Shown here piece by piece: positions 37,553 to 45,561 of a DNA stretch of 64,000 nt. Below the pieces are notes generated by a model, which was not told the origin of the DNA, searched no databases, and worked only from the letters and a program-made list of their open reading frames with translations. Within the stretch, counting starts at the first letter, position 1; each line of letters begins with the position of its first letter. The position numbers were made by a program, and so were the translations under genes. The stretch is taken from NCBI RefSeq assembly GCF_022832375.1, contig NZ_JALHLG010000005.1, positions 496,001-560,000 on the forward strand, in the 5' to 3' direction. Origin of the DNA: Novosphingobium beihaiense. Its GTDB lineage: Bacteria; Pseudomonadota; Alphaproteobacteria; Sphingomonadales; Sphingomonadaceae.

Positions 37553-38454
37553 GCCGTCCACCCCGGGAACTTGGCTTCCCATTCGTCTTTGTTCTTCTCG
37601 ATCAGGGCCTGCGCCGATCCCTTGGCGAGATCGCGCACGCGGCCGATGTAGCTGGCGCGTTCCTGCACGGAGATCACGCCGCGCGCCTGCAGCAGGTTGA
37701 ACAAGTGCGAGGCTTCGATCGCCTGATCGTAGGCCGCAAGCGGGATTTCCGCCTCGATGCAGCGCTGGCATTCCGCCTCTGCATGCTGGAAGCCTTTGAA
37801 GAGCTGATCGGTATCGGCTACTTCGAAGTTGTATTTCGACTGCTGCTGTTCGTTGGCAAGGAACACGTCGCCATATGTAACGCCGTCGTTGTTGAACTTG
37901 AGGTCATAGACCCAGTCCACGCCCTGAATATACATTGCCAGACGTTCGAGCCCGTAAGTCAGCTCGCCCGAAACCGGCTTGCAATCGTATCCGCCGACTT
38001 GCTGGAAATAGGTGAACTGCGTCACTTCCATCCCGTCGCACCAGACTTCCCAGCCCAGGCCCCAGGCGCCCAGCGTCGGGCTTTCCCAGTCGTCCTCCAC
38101 GAAACGGATATCGTGCATCAGCGGATCGATACCGATCGCGGCGAGGCTCTGCAGGTAGAGTTCCTGCAGATTGTCCGGGTTCGGCTTCAGGATCACCTGA
38201 TACTGGTAATAGTGCTGCAGCCGGTTCGGGTTCTCGCCATAGCGGCCGTCCGTGGGGCGGCGCGAGGGCTGCACGTAAGCGGCCTTCCATGGCTCCGGGC
38301 CCAGCGAGCGCAGCGTGGTGGCCGGGTGGAACGTACCCGCACCCACGCGCATGTCGTAAGGCTGAAGGATCAGGCACCCCTGCGCGCTCCAGAAATTGTG
38401 GAGCGTCAGGATCATGTCCTGGAAGCTGAGCGGCTCTTTCGCGGCGGCAGACAT
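37549..38454 (-). CDS. glyQ: Glycyl-tRNA synthetase alpha subunit
   Basis: A 301-residue class II catalytic subunit. [13 protein letters not shown] opens the protein, [12 protein letters not shown] gives class II motif 1-like sequence and [19 protein letters not shown] holds motif 2. It forms an operon with glyS by a four-base overlap (ATGA). Upstream is the divergent TraB/GumN gene, with 128 bases for both promoters. Confidence 0.97.
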   Translation of the reverse strand: MSAAAKEPLSFQDMILTLHNFWSAQGCLILQPYDMRVGAGTFHPATTLRSLGPEPWKAAYVQPSRRPTDGRYGENPNRLQHYYQYQVILKPNPDNLQELYLQSLAAIGIDPLMHDIRFVEDDWESPTLGAWGLGWEVWCDGMEVTQFTYFQQVGGYDCKPVSGELTYGLERLAMYIQGVDWVYDLKFNNDGVTYGDVFLANEQQQSKYNFEVADTDQLFKGFQHAEAECQRCIEAEIPLAAYDQAIEASHLFNLLQARGVISVQERASYIGRVRDLAKGSAQALIEKNKDEWEAKFPGWTA

Positions 38455-38582
38455 GGAAAATTCCGTAGAGTTCTTGGTTGCGCGGCCTTTGGCGGATCGG
38501 GCGGTTCAAATCAACCACGCAAGCGGCCGCAGTCAGCGCAGGCTTGCATTAAGCTTGCGTTTGGCCTTTGTCCTGCAACGTT

Positions 38583-39506
38583 ATGTCTATGAGCATCATG
38601 AAAAACGTTCTGTGCGGCGCCGCTTGCGCGTTCGCCCTGTTCTCCGCCCTGCCCGCAGCCGCCGAAGATGCAACTCCGGCATCCTCCACCGCGGAATCGG
38701 CGCCCCCGGCCCGCCCTGCGCTGTGGAAGGTGGCCGACGATGACACCACGATCTGGCTGTTCGGCACGATCCATATCCTGCCGGAAAACGTTGCGTGGTA
38801 TGCAGGCCCCATTGCCAAGGCCTTTGACGCGTCCAGCGAGCTTGTGACCGAAATTCCCATCGACAAGACGCAGGATTCGCAGGCCGCCATCATCCAGCAA
38901 AGCCTGCGCGAAGACGGCAAGGCCCTGCGCGATACTCTCGATGAAAAGGAGCGCGCCGCTTACGAGGCAGGGATGGGCTCGCTGGGCCTGCCGCCGCAGG
39001 CTTTCGACCGCAACGACACCTGGTTCGCCGCGCTGATGCTCACGCTGATCCCGCTTAAAACCTCGGGCTACAATCTGGAAAGCGGCATCGACACCCAGAT
39101 CGGCGCCATGGCCAAGGCACGCCAGATGCCGAACGAGGCGCTCGAAAGCCCGGAATATCAGATTTCGCTGTTCGACAACCTGCCACAGGAAACCCAACGC
39201 CGCTATCTGGATGAAGTGCTCGACGCCCTGCCGACCGTCAAATCCGATATCGGGGCCATCGTCACGGCATGGAAAGCCGGAAAGGCGGACAAGCTCGCCC
39301 ATCTGCTCAACGAGGAGGAAGACGATCCCGACTTGCGTAAGGTCCTGCTGACCGATCGCAATGCCCATTGGGCCAAGTGGATCGAAACCCGCCTGAAAAA
39401 GCCGGGCACGGTCTTTATCGCGGTCGGCGCCGGCCATCTTGCGGGTGAAGGCAGCGTGCAGGATCAGTTGGCCCGGGACGGCATTTCTTCCGAAAGGGTA
39501 CAGTAA
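38583..39506 (+). CDS. TraB/GumN family protein, exported (first of a tandem pair)
   Basis: A 307-residue protein with an N-terminal signal peptide ending at A-A-A-E. The TraB/GumN domain is marked by W-L-F-G-T-I-H-I-L near the start of the mature protein and V-A-V-G-A-G-H-L-A-G-E-G-S near the end; these G-T-I-H and G-x-x-H-L blocks hold the presumed metal ligands. Related Tiki/TraB proteins are metalloproteases, but no activity is shown for the bacterial GumN group. Several ATGs (38583, 38589, 38598) are possible starts. It is followed six bases later by a paralogue. Confidence 0.88.
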   Translation: MSMSIMKNVLCGAACAFALFSALPAAAEDATPASSTAESAPPARPALWKVADDDTTIWLFGTIHILPENVAWYAGPIAKAFDASSELVTEIPIDKTQDSQAAIIQQSLREDGKALRDTLDEKERAAYEAGMGSLGLPPQAFDRNDTWFAALMLTLIPLKTSGYNLESGIDTQIGAMAKARQMPNEALESPEYQISLFDNLPQETQRRYLDEVLDALPTVKSDIGAIVTAWKAGKADKLAHLLNEEEDDPDLRKVLLTDRNAHWAKWIETRLKKPGTVFIAVGAGHLAGEGSVQDQLARDGISSERVQ

Positions 39507-39512
39507 CCGGCC

Positions 39513-40364
39513 ATGCGCTGCTGGGTCCTCATCGTTTCGGCATTCCTGCTGCTGGGCTGCGCCTCGCAGCCGCAACCGGCCGATCCAGCCCTGTGGCATG
39601 TCGAAAGCGCGAACGGGCAGGAAGGATGGTTGTTCGGCACCATCCACAGCGCCCCCCGCCCGATCGAATGGGAAACGCCGTCCGTGCGCGCGGCACTGGC
39701 CGATGCCGGCACGATCATGGTGGAAGTCGCCAATATCGCGGACGAGGCAGCCGTCGGCGCCACATTCGCGAGGCTGGCGAAGAGCGAAGGGCAACCGCCC
39801 CTGTCCCAGCGCATCGCCCCGGCGGAGCGCCCTGCCCTTGCCGCCTTGCTCAAGCGCACGGGCTTTCACGATGGCGATTTCGCGGCAGTGGACACCTGGG
39901 CAGCAGCGCTGACGATCGTCCGGCAGGACAACGATGGAAGCGATCCCCGCTATGGCGTAGACCGGGCGGTCATTGCCCGGGCCAACGGGCGGCCGGTCGT
40001 CGAACTGGAAGGTGCTGCCAGACAGCTGGGAATCTTCGATGCCCTGCCGGAAAAGGAGCAGCGCAACCTGCTGGACGTCGTGGTGAAGGAAGCGGACAAA
40101 CCGGACCTCGATTTGCCCGCCGCATGGCGCAAGGGGGACATGAAGGCCATCGAACAGGAAACCCGCACTGGCCTTCTGGCGGACCCGGGCTTGCGCGCAG
40201 CGCTTTTTACCGGGCGGAACCTGCGCTGGACTGCGCGGATTGCCAGCACTCTTCGCGCCGGAAAGAAGCCGTTCGTAGCCGTGGGGGCTGCGCACATGGC
40301 CGGTCCTGACGGCCTGCCCGCCATGCTGGAACAGCAAGGGTTCAAGGTTACGCGGATCGAATAG
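39513..40364 (+). CDS. TraB/GumN family lipoprotein (second of a tandem pair)
   Basis: A 283-residue paralogue of the gene just upstream. Its signal peptide is a lipoprotein type ending in L-L-L-G-C, with Cys16 lipidated. The same blocks recur: W-L-F-G-T-I-H-S and V-A-V-G-A-A-H-M-A-G-P-D-G-L. So both presumed ligand histidines are kept. The two genes are separated by six bases and are probably cotranscribed, giving one soluble periplasmic and one membrane-anchored copy. The target is unknown. Confidence 0.88.
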   Translation: MRCWVLIVSAFLLLGCASQPQPADPALWHVESANGQEGWLFGTIHSAPRPIEWETPSVRAALADAGTIMVEVANIADEAAVGATFARLAKSEGQPPLSQRIAPAERPALAALLKRTGFHDGDFAAVDTWAAALTIVRQDNDGSDPRYGVDRAVIARANGRPVVELEGAARQLGIFDALPEKEQRNLLDVVVKEADKPDLDLPAAWRKGDMKAIEQETRTGLLADPGLRAALFTGRNLRWTARIASTLRAGKKPFVAVGAAHMAGPDGLPAMLEQQGFKVTRIE

Positions 40365-40516
40365 CTGCAGGGTACGCTCAATGCTTGCTTTCATGCCCAT
40401 TTGCGCGTAAGGGCGCGCCCTCTCTGTCATGGTCATCCCTGGAGGCGTGACGGACGGCACCGGCTGAATTCGCAGCTCGGAGCCGGAATTTATCCAGTTT
40501 TCGAAAGGCAAGTCCT

Positions 40517-41140
40517 ATGAGCGATCAGCTTACCCTGCCGGCCGAGACGCGCGAACGGGCGGGCAAGGGAGCCTCCCGTGCCCTGCGTCGCGAAGGCCGC
40601 GTTCCCGCCGTCGTCTACGGTGCCAATGAAGAACCCCTCGCCATCCACGTCGAGGAAAAGGAGCTGACCCGTCAGCTCATGACCGGCCACTTCTTCAACT
40701 CGATCGTCGAAGTCGAAGTGGGCGGCAAGAAGGTTCGCACCCTGCCGAAGGACGTTGCCTTCCACCCCGTCTCCGACCGTCCGCTTCACGCTGACTTTCT
40801 GCGCCTTGCCAAGGGTGCGACCGTTCACGTGAACGTGCCCGTTTCGTTCGCCAACGAAGAGCTTTCGCCCGGCCTCAAGCGTGGCGGCGTGCTCAACGTC
40901 GTGCGTCACGAGCTGGAACTGATCTGCCCGGCAGACAAGATTCCCGACGAAATCGTGATCGACGTCACCGGCTTCGACGTGGGTGAATCGATCCACTTCA
41001 GCCACGTGAAGGTTCCCGCCGGTGTCGAATCGGCGATCACCGATCGTGACTTCACCATCGCGACGATCGCGGCGCCCTCGGCTCTCAAGAGCTCGGAAGG
41101 CGACACGACCAAGACCGAAGGCGAAGAAGAAGCCGAATAA
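40517..41140 (+). CDS. rplY: 50S ribosomal protein L25 (general stress protein Ctc type)
   Basis: A 207-residue, two-domain L25/TL5/Ctc protein that binds 5S r[27 protein letters not shown] is the conserved RNA-binding start. The C-terminal beta domain and an acidic tail follow. AAAGGCAAG lies before the ATG. A CCGGCT/AGCCGG hairpin in the leader, around 40459-40486, could be regulatory but is not identified. A strong terminator follows the gene. Confidence 0.96.
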   Translation: MSDQLTLPAETRERAGKGASRALRREGRVPAVVYGANEEPLAIHVEEKELTRQLMTGHFFNSIVEVEVGGKKVRTLPKDVAFHPVSDRPLHADFLRLAKGATVHVNVPVSFANEELSPGLKRGGVLNVVRHELELICPADKIPDEIVIDVTGFDVGESIHFSHVKVPAGVESAITDRDFTIATIAAPSALKSSEGDTTKTEGEEEAE

Positions 41141-41158
41141 GCCATTCAGGCTTGAAAC

Positions 41159-41210
41159 GGCCCTTTCCGCCCCGGCATACCGGCGCGCGGAAAGGGCCTT
41201 TCTTTTTTCT
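41159..41210 (+). terminator. Rho-independent terminator after rplY
   Basis: GGCCCTTTCCGC pairs perfectly with GCGGAAAGGGCC around a 16-base loop and is followed by TTTCTTTTTT. It sits in the 87-base gap between rplY and pth, so pth needs read-through or its own promoter. Confidence 0.9.
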
Positions 41211-41227
41211 ACGGATACGGATTTGCC

Positions 41228-41803
41228 ATGCAGCTTTGGGTCGGCCTCGGAAACCCCGGTCCGCAATATGCGATGCAGCGCCACAACGTGGGCTTCATGG
41301 CAACGGACACCATTGCCGAAGTGCATGGCTTCGGCCCGGTCCAGAAGAAGTTCCAGGGCTGGCTGCAGGAAGGCCGGATCGGCAGCGAGAAGATCCTGCT
41401 GCTCAAACCCGCGACTTTCATGAATGAAAGCGGGCGTTCGGTCGGCGAGGCCATGCGCTTCTACAAGCTGGACCTGCAAGACCTTACCGTGTTTCACGAC
41501 GAACTTGATCTCGCCCCGTTCAAGGTCAAGGTGAAGCAAGGCGGCGGCCATGCCGGCCACAATGGCCTGCGCTCGATCGGCCAGCACCTCGGCGCGGACT
41601 TTCGCCGCGTGCGGCTGGGCATTGGCCATCCCGGGCACAAGGACCGGGTGACGGGCTATGTGCTCGGCAACTTCGCCAAGGCCGAAATGGATTCGCTGGC
41701 AGACATGCTGGGCGCCATCGCAGGCGAAGCAGACAGGCTGGCCGCAGGCGAGGATGCGCGTTTCATGAACGATGTCGCCTTGCGCCAGCAGGACAGTGCC
41801 TAA
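41228..41803 (+). CDS. pth: Peptidyl-tRNA hydrolase
   Basis: A 191-residue Pth that releases tRNA from prematurely dropped peptidyl-tRNA. G-L-G-N-P-G-P-Q-Y opens the protein and Q-R-H-N-V-G-F holds the catalytic histidine. F-M-N-E-S-G-R-S-V and H-D-E-L-D-L supply the other conserved residues, and G-G-G-H-A-G-H-N-G-L follows. The rplY-pth-ychF gene order is common in bacteria; here ychF comes after two inserted genes and a repeat region. Confidence 0.97.
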   Translation: MQLWVGLGNPGPQYAMQRHNVGFMATDTIAEVHGFGPVQKKFQGWLQEGRIGSEKILLLKPATFMNESGRSVGEAMRFYKLDLQDLTVFHDELDLAPFKVKVKQGGGHAGHNGLRSIGQHLGADFRRVRLGIGHPGHKDRVTGYVLGNFAKAEMDSLADMLGAIAGEADRLAAGEDARFMNDVALRQQDSA

Positions 41804-41852
41804 GTCCTGCACTCCAGGCGGCATTGCAGCCCTACCCTACCCATGCCAAAAT

Positions 41853-42012
41853 CGTCACCCTGAACTTGTTTCAGGGGCTATCAAGCGCTTTGCCCTTCTG
41901 TTGGTATGTGACGCGACGATGCCAAGCAAGATCCTGAAGAAGAGCACGGCGTATCAATCCAAATGCCGGTGAAGCGGCACGCTGGATGCTGAAACAAGTT
42001 CAGCATGACGAG
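41853..42012. repeat. REP-like element: two inverted copies of a CTGAACTTGTTTCAG palindrome
   Basis: One copy of the 15-base core CTGAACTTGTTTCAG lies near 41859-41873. Its reverse complement, CTGAAACAAGTTCAG, lies near 41989-42003. Each is itself a near palindrome, and both are flanked by a GTCA/TGAC edge. Together they bracket about 110 bases with no gene. The form is that of REP/BIME repeats scattered in sphingomonad genomes. The rest of the 433-base gap between pth and the PEP-CTERM gene (41804-42236) holds no gene I can support; its last part is the leader of that gene. Confidence 0.75.
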
Positions 42013-42236
42013 TAGGGAGGCCTGCTATTCAAGCTGGAATTTATACACGCCGCCCAGCTCCGGATTTTCTGCCGGTTAGGCGTGACTAAGCGTAAAATGT
42101 GTCGAGTTAGCTTACAGATCGAATGGGTTCTCAAACCCGTTAACCGTCAAGATCCCTGAAAAACTCCACTTGGCACGCCGCTTGCGAAGAATGGCGGCAA
42201 CCAATTCGTGTTCTGTAAATTCAAGGGGTACTCAAC

Positions 42237-42593
42237 ATGATCCGCAAGACCTTCCTCGCTCTCACGCTGGCCGCTGGTTCCACGCTGGCCATCAGCACGC
42301 CTGCCATGGCCACCTGGGGCTGGCCCAAGCACACGCACTACTGCAACTGCGGCGACTCGACCGGTTCGTCCTACTGCGGCACGACGACTTCGGGCGGCAC
42401 CACCACGACGTCCGGCGGCACCACGACCACCTCGGGCGGCACGACGACTTCGGGTGGCACCACCACGACGTCCGGCGGCACCACCACGTCTTCCTCGGGC
42501 GGCACCTCGGTTCCCGAACCGGGCATGCTTGGCATGATGGGCATGGGGCTGCTCGGCCTGGGCTATGCCCGCCGCCGCAAAGCGCGCCGCTGA
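42237..42593 (+). CDS. Small PEP-CTERM sorting-domain protein with Thr/Gly/Ser repeats
   Basis: A 118-residue exported protein. It has a signal peptide (residues 1-25, ending A-M-A), a short cysteine-bearing head (Y-C-N-C-G, Y-C-G) and a run of T-T-T-S-G-G / T-T-T-T-S-G-G units at residues 49-89. At the C-terminus come V-P-E-P-G (92-96), a hydrophobic span and R-R-R-K-A-R-R. This is the standard PEP-CTERM tail, which is cut by an exosortase during export to the surface. The Thr/Ser-rich body is a likely glycosylation target. No exosortase gene is in the window. AAGGGG before the ATG is a good ribosome-binding site. Confidence 0.9.
   Translation: MIRKTFLALTLAAGSTLAISTPAMATWGWPKHTHYCNCGDSTGSSYCGTTTSGGTTTTSGGTTTTSGGTTTSGGTTTTSGGTTTSSSGGTSVPEPGMLGMMGMGLLGLGYARRRKARR
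42381..42506 (+). repeat. Coding tandem repeat (TTTSGG units)
   Basis: Within the PEP-CTERM gene, 18- and 21-base units encoding T-T-T-S-G-G and T-T-T-T-S-G-G follow each other five times, with a degenerate sixth. The DNA copies differ little, so the number of units may vary by slippage between strains. Confidence 0.85.
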
Positions 42594-42689
42594 TTTAGCG
42601 CTTTCCCGGCCGCTCCAAGTGCCCATCGCGGGGCTGGCCTTATAGGGACTTCGCCCGGACCTGCAGCTCCCGTCATGTCCGGGGAAACG

Positions 42690-42726
42690 AAGCCGCTGCC
42701 GGTTTACCCGGCGGCGGCTTTCGCTC
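42690..42726 (+). terminator. Probable terminator of the PEP-CTERM gene
   Basis: AAGCCGCTGCCGG pairs with CCGGCGGCGGCTT (one mismatch allowing G-T) around a 5-base loop, followed by TCGCTCTTTCC. It overlaps the 3' end of the convergent TPR gene and may serve both directions. Confidence 0.55.
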
Positions 42727-44227
42727 TTTCCAGAGCGCGCGCGATCACAGTGTTGCGCGGATCGGCAGCGGCAGCTTCTTCCAGCAGGCGCCGGGCACCG
42801 GGAAGATCGTGATCACCGTCGAGCCGCACCAGCCCTGCCAGATAGAGATAGTCCGGATTGTTTGGAGATACGGCCAGCGCCCGGTCCGCATAGCTGACGG
42901 CCTCCGGCACCTGGCCAAGGTTGCTGGCGGCAAGAGCCAGTCTCTTGAGCACTTCCGGGTCTTCACCCTGCTGCAAAAGCTGGCTGTAAATGGTGCGCAC
43001 CGCGTTCCAGTCGTGGTGCATCACGGCCATGTCACCTTTGGCGACGAGCGCCTTGGTGGCGTTGAGCCTGGCCGGCTCCAGGCGCGCGCGCAGGCTCTCA
43101 GCCTCGGGAGCTCCGGCGGCCCGAGCTGCCTTTAAGGCACTTTCCAGCAATTGGGGCCGGGCCAGCGTGCTGGCGGCCAGCGGCTTCAGCGTGGCCCAGG
43201 CGCTTTCGGCATCGCCCGACGCCAATTGCGCTTCGCCCAGCATCATGCGCGAATAGGGATTTCCCGGCAGCGCCAGTACGGCGCGGCTGAACAGCACCCT
43301 GGCCTGCTGTGCATGACCAAGCCGCAGCAGTGCCTCCGCATAGCGCATCTGCAGACCGGATCCGGGGTCCAGCTGCGATTCCTGCCCCTGCAGGCCAAGC
43401 CGGATCTTTTCCCACTCACCCTTCTCGGCCAGCAATTGATACTTGAGCGCCTCGACTTCGGTGCTGTCCGGCGCAAGCTTTCCGGCCTGCTCCACCAGTT
43501 TCTCCGCCTCGTCGATCTTGCCCTTGGCGTCGTACTGATTGGCCAGGGCAATCATCGGCGCCACGCGGCCCGGATAGGCCTTGAGAACCTTGCGGTAGCC
43601 GTCGATAGCCAGATCCGTCTGCCCGCGGGCGGCGGCAAGGTCCCCCGCCAGAACCAGCGTTTCAAAAGCGTCCGGTGCCATTTTCTCCATCCGCTTCAGC
43701 ACTGTGGCCGCGCCGGAAGTATCGTTCGACATCAGCTTGAAGCGCGCATAGGCCTCCGCCAGCCGGATATCGTCACCGGCCGCCATGCCGTTCTTAAACG
43801 CCGTTTCGGCTTTTGCGGGATTGCCCAGCGCCAGTTGCGCGGTGGCCCGGATGCGCCAGCCATCGATCGTGGTATCATCGCTGGCCAGGGTGAGCGCCTC
43901 TTTCGCCTGGCCGCGCATCAGAGCGATCTGGGCCTTGATCAGCGGCAGCTCCGAAACCTTCGCCCCTGTCTGCCGAAGGCGCTTCACCGCGCTTTCGGCG
44001 GCATCGGGATCGCCCAGATGCAACTGCGTGCGCACCATCAAGGCCAGCAGCTTCGGGTTCTCCGGCTCTTTCAGCAAGGCCTCGGCCAGTTGCTTGCGGG
44101 CGGCGGTATAATCCTGAGCGGCGAAGCTGCCCTGGGCTTTGCCAAGGAGGGTTGCGGCACTGTCTCCGCACCCGGCGGCGAGACTCAGGGCGGCGAGCGG
44201 CATGGCCAATCGAATGATCCTGTTCAT
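42704..44227 (-). CDS. TPR-repeat lipoprotein
   Basis: A 507-residue lipoprotein: the signal peptide ends in L-A-A-G-C with Cys20 lipidated. The whole mature part is built of tetratricopeptide repeats, seen for example as Y-T-A-A-R-K-Q-L-A-E-A-L-L-K and Y-A-D-R-A-L-A-V-S-P-N-N. TPR arrays hold protein partners together. It faces the PEP-CTERM gene tail-to-tail. TPR lipoproteins (PrsT) belong to PEP-CTERM/exopolysaccharide loci, so it may be a relative, but it is shorter than those I know of and the link is inference. The ATG at 44227 is the only start that gives a signal peptide. Confidence 0.85.
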   Translation of the reverse strand: MNRIIRLAMPLAALSLAAGCGDSAATLLGKAQGSFAAQDYTAARKQLAEALLKEPENPKLLALMVRTQLHLGDPDAAESAVKRLRQTGAKVSELPLIKAQIALMRGQAKEALTLASDDTTIDGWRIRATAQLALGNPAKAETAFKNGMAAGDDIRLAEAYARFKLMSNDTSGAATVLKRMEKMAPDAFETLVLAGDLAAARGQTDLAIDGYRKVLKAYPGRVAPMIALANQYDAKGKIDEAEKLVEQAGKLAPDSTEVEALKYQLLAEKGEWEKIRLGLQGQESQLDPGSGLQMRYAEALLRLGHAQQARVLFSRAVLALPGNPYSRMMLGEAQLASGDAESAWATLKPLAASTLARPQLLESALKAARAAGAPEAESLRARLEPARLNATKALVAKGDMAVMHHDWNAVRTIYSQLLQQGEDPEVLKRLALAASNLGQVPEAVSYADRALAVSPNNPDYLYLAGLVRLDGDHDLPGARRLLEEAAAADPRNTVIARALERAKAAAG

Positions 44228-44348
44228 GGCGCGGACGCTAGAGCCAAGGGCTGAAATTTCCGTCAATCCGCACCGGCTTTTCTCACCGAACTGGCCAAGA
44301 CCGATCCCTGCCGCTATGGGCGGCCAAATTTCATTTCCGGAGTTACAC

Positions 44349-45449
44349 ATGGGTTTCCGTTGCGGGATCGTGGGCCTGCCCAATGTCGGCAAGTCGACCT
44401 TGTTCAATGCACTGACCGAGACACAGGCGGCGCAGGCGGCGAACTATCCGTTCTGCACGATCGAGCCCAATGTGGGCCAGGTCGGCGTGCCCGATCCGCG
44501 CCTCGACAAGCTGGCCGCAACGGCGGGCAGCCAGAAGATCATTCCCACCCAGCTTTCCTTCGTGGACATTGCCGGGCTGGTTCGCGGCGCCTCCAAGGGC
44601 GAAGGCCTGGGCAACCAGTTCCTCGGCAACATCCGCGAGGTGGATGCGATCATCCACGTGCTGCGCTGCTTTGAAAACGACGATATCCAGCACGTGGACA
44701 ACAAGGTCGATCCGCTGGCCGATGCCGAGACGGTGGAAACCGAGCTGCTGCTGTCCGACCTCGAAAGCCTGGAAAAGCGCGTGCCGGCGGCCCAGAAGCG
44801 CGCCGCCGGCGGCGACAAGGAATCGAAGATCGCGGTATCGGTGCTCGGCCAGGCCCTGGAGCTTCTGCGCGACGGCAAGCCCGCCCGCCTCACCCAGCCC
44901 AGGGACGAGGAGGAAGCCCGCGTGTTCCGTCAGGCGCAGCTCCTGACGGCAAAGCCGGTGCTCTACGTCTGCAACGTCGAGGAAGAGTCGGCTGCCGAGG
45001 GCAACGCATTCTCCAAGCGCGTCTTCGAAAAGGCGGCAGCGGAAAATGCCACCGCGGTTATCGTTTCCGCCGCGATCGAGGCCGAGCTGGTCGGCATGGA
45101 AGCGGACGAGCGCATGATCTTCCTTGAGGAAATGGGCCTGCACGAAACCGGCCTCGCCCGCGTCATCCGCGCCGGTTACGAACTGCTCGACCTGCTCACC
45201 TTCTTCACTGTCGGTCCGAAAGAGGCCCGCGCCTGGACCGTCCACAAGGGCGCCAAGGCACCCGAGGCCGCAGGCGAGATCCATTCCGACATGCAGCGCG
45301 GCTTCATCCGTGCCGAAACCATTGCCTTCGACGATTTCATCGCGCTGGGCGGCGAAAGCGGCGCCAAGGAGGCGGGCAAGCTGCGGCAGGAAGGCAAGGA
45401 CTATGTCGTGCACGACGGCGACGTGATGCACTTCAAGTTCAACGTCTGA
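44349..45449 (+). CDS. ychF: Redox-regulated ATPase YchF (OLA1 family)
   Basis: A 366-residue P-loop protein of the Obg-related YchF/OLA1 group. It begins G-F-R-C-G-I-V-G-L-P-N-V-G-K-S-T with the P-loop at residues 9-16. D-I-A-G-L-V-R-G-A-S-K-G-E-G-L-G-N is the G3 region. The base-specificity motif is the altered form N-V-E-E typical of these ATP-preferring members. A C-terminal TGS domain ends K-D-Y-V-V-H-D-G-D-V-M-H-F-K-F-N-V. It binds ribosomes and acts in stress responses. Confidence 0.96.
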   Translation: MGFRCGIVGLPNVGKSTLFNALTETQAAQAANYPFCTIEPNVGQVGVPDPRLDKLAATAGSQKIIPTQLSFVDIAGLVRGASKGEGLGNQFLGNIREVDAIIHVLRCFENDDIQHVDNKVDPLADAETVETELLLSDLESLEKRVPAAQKRAAGGDKESKIAVSVLGQALELLRDGKPARLTQPRDEEEARVFRQAQLLTAKPVLYVCNVEEESAAEGNAFSKRVFEKAAAENATAVIVSAAIEAELVGMEADERMIFLEEMGLHETGLARVIRAGYELLDLLTFFTVGPKEARAWTVHKGAKAPEAAGEIHSDMQRGFIRAETIAFDDFIALGGESGAKEAGKLRQEGKDYVVHDGDVMHFKFNV

Positions 45450-45561
45450 GCGCGTTTCAAGGCTGGAGCCCCGGCCGTCCGATCGGGCGGCCGGAGTAAC
45501 TCTATCGCGTTATTTTTCCAGGAGACTTCAAATAGTCACGCATAGGCGCCAATAGGCCAGC

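Noticed and set aside
41853..42012. Inverted repeats as ends of a small insertion sequence or MITE
   Set aside because: Each end is itself a palindrome, there is no transposase frame and no clear target duplication; a REP/BIME element fits better.
42381..42506. Direct repeats that might suggest a CRISPR array
   Set aside because: The 18-21 base units are in frame, have no spacers and encode T-T-T-S-G-G inside a PEP-CTERM protein.
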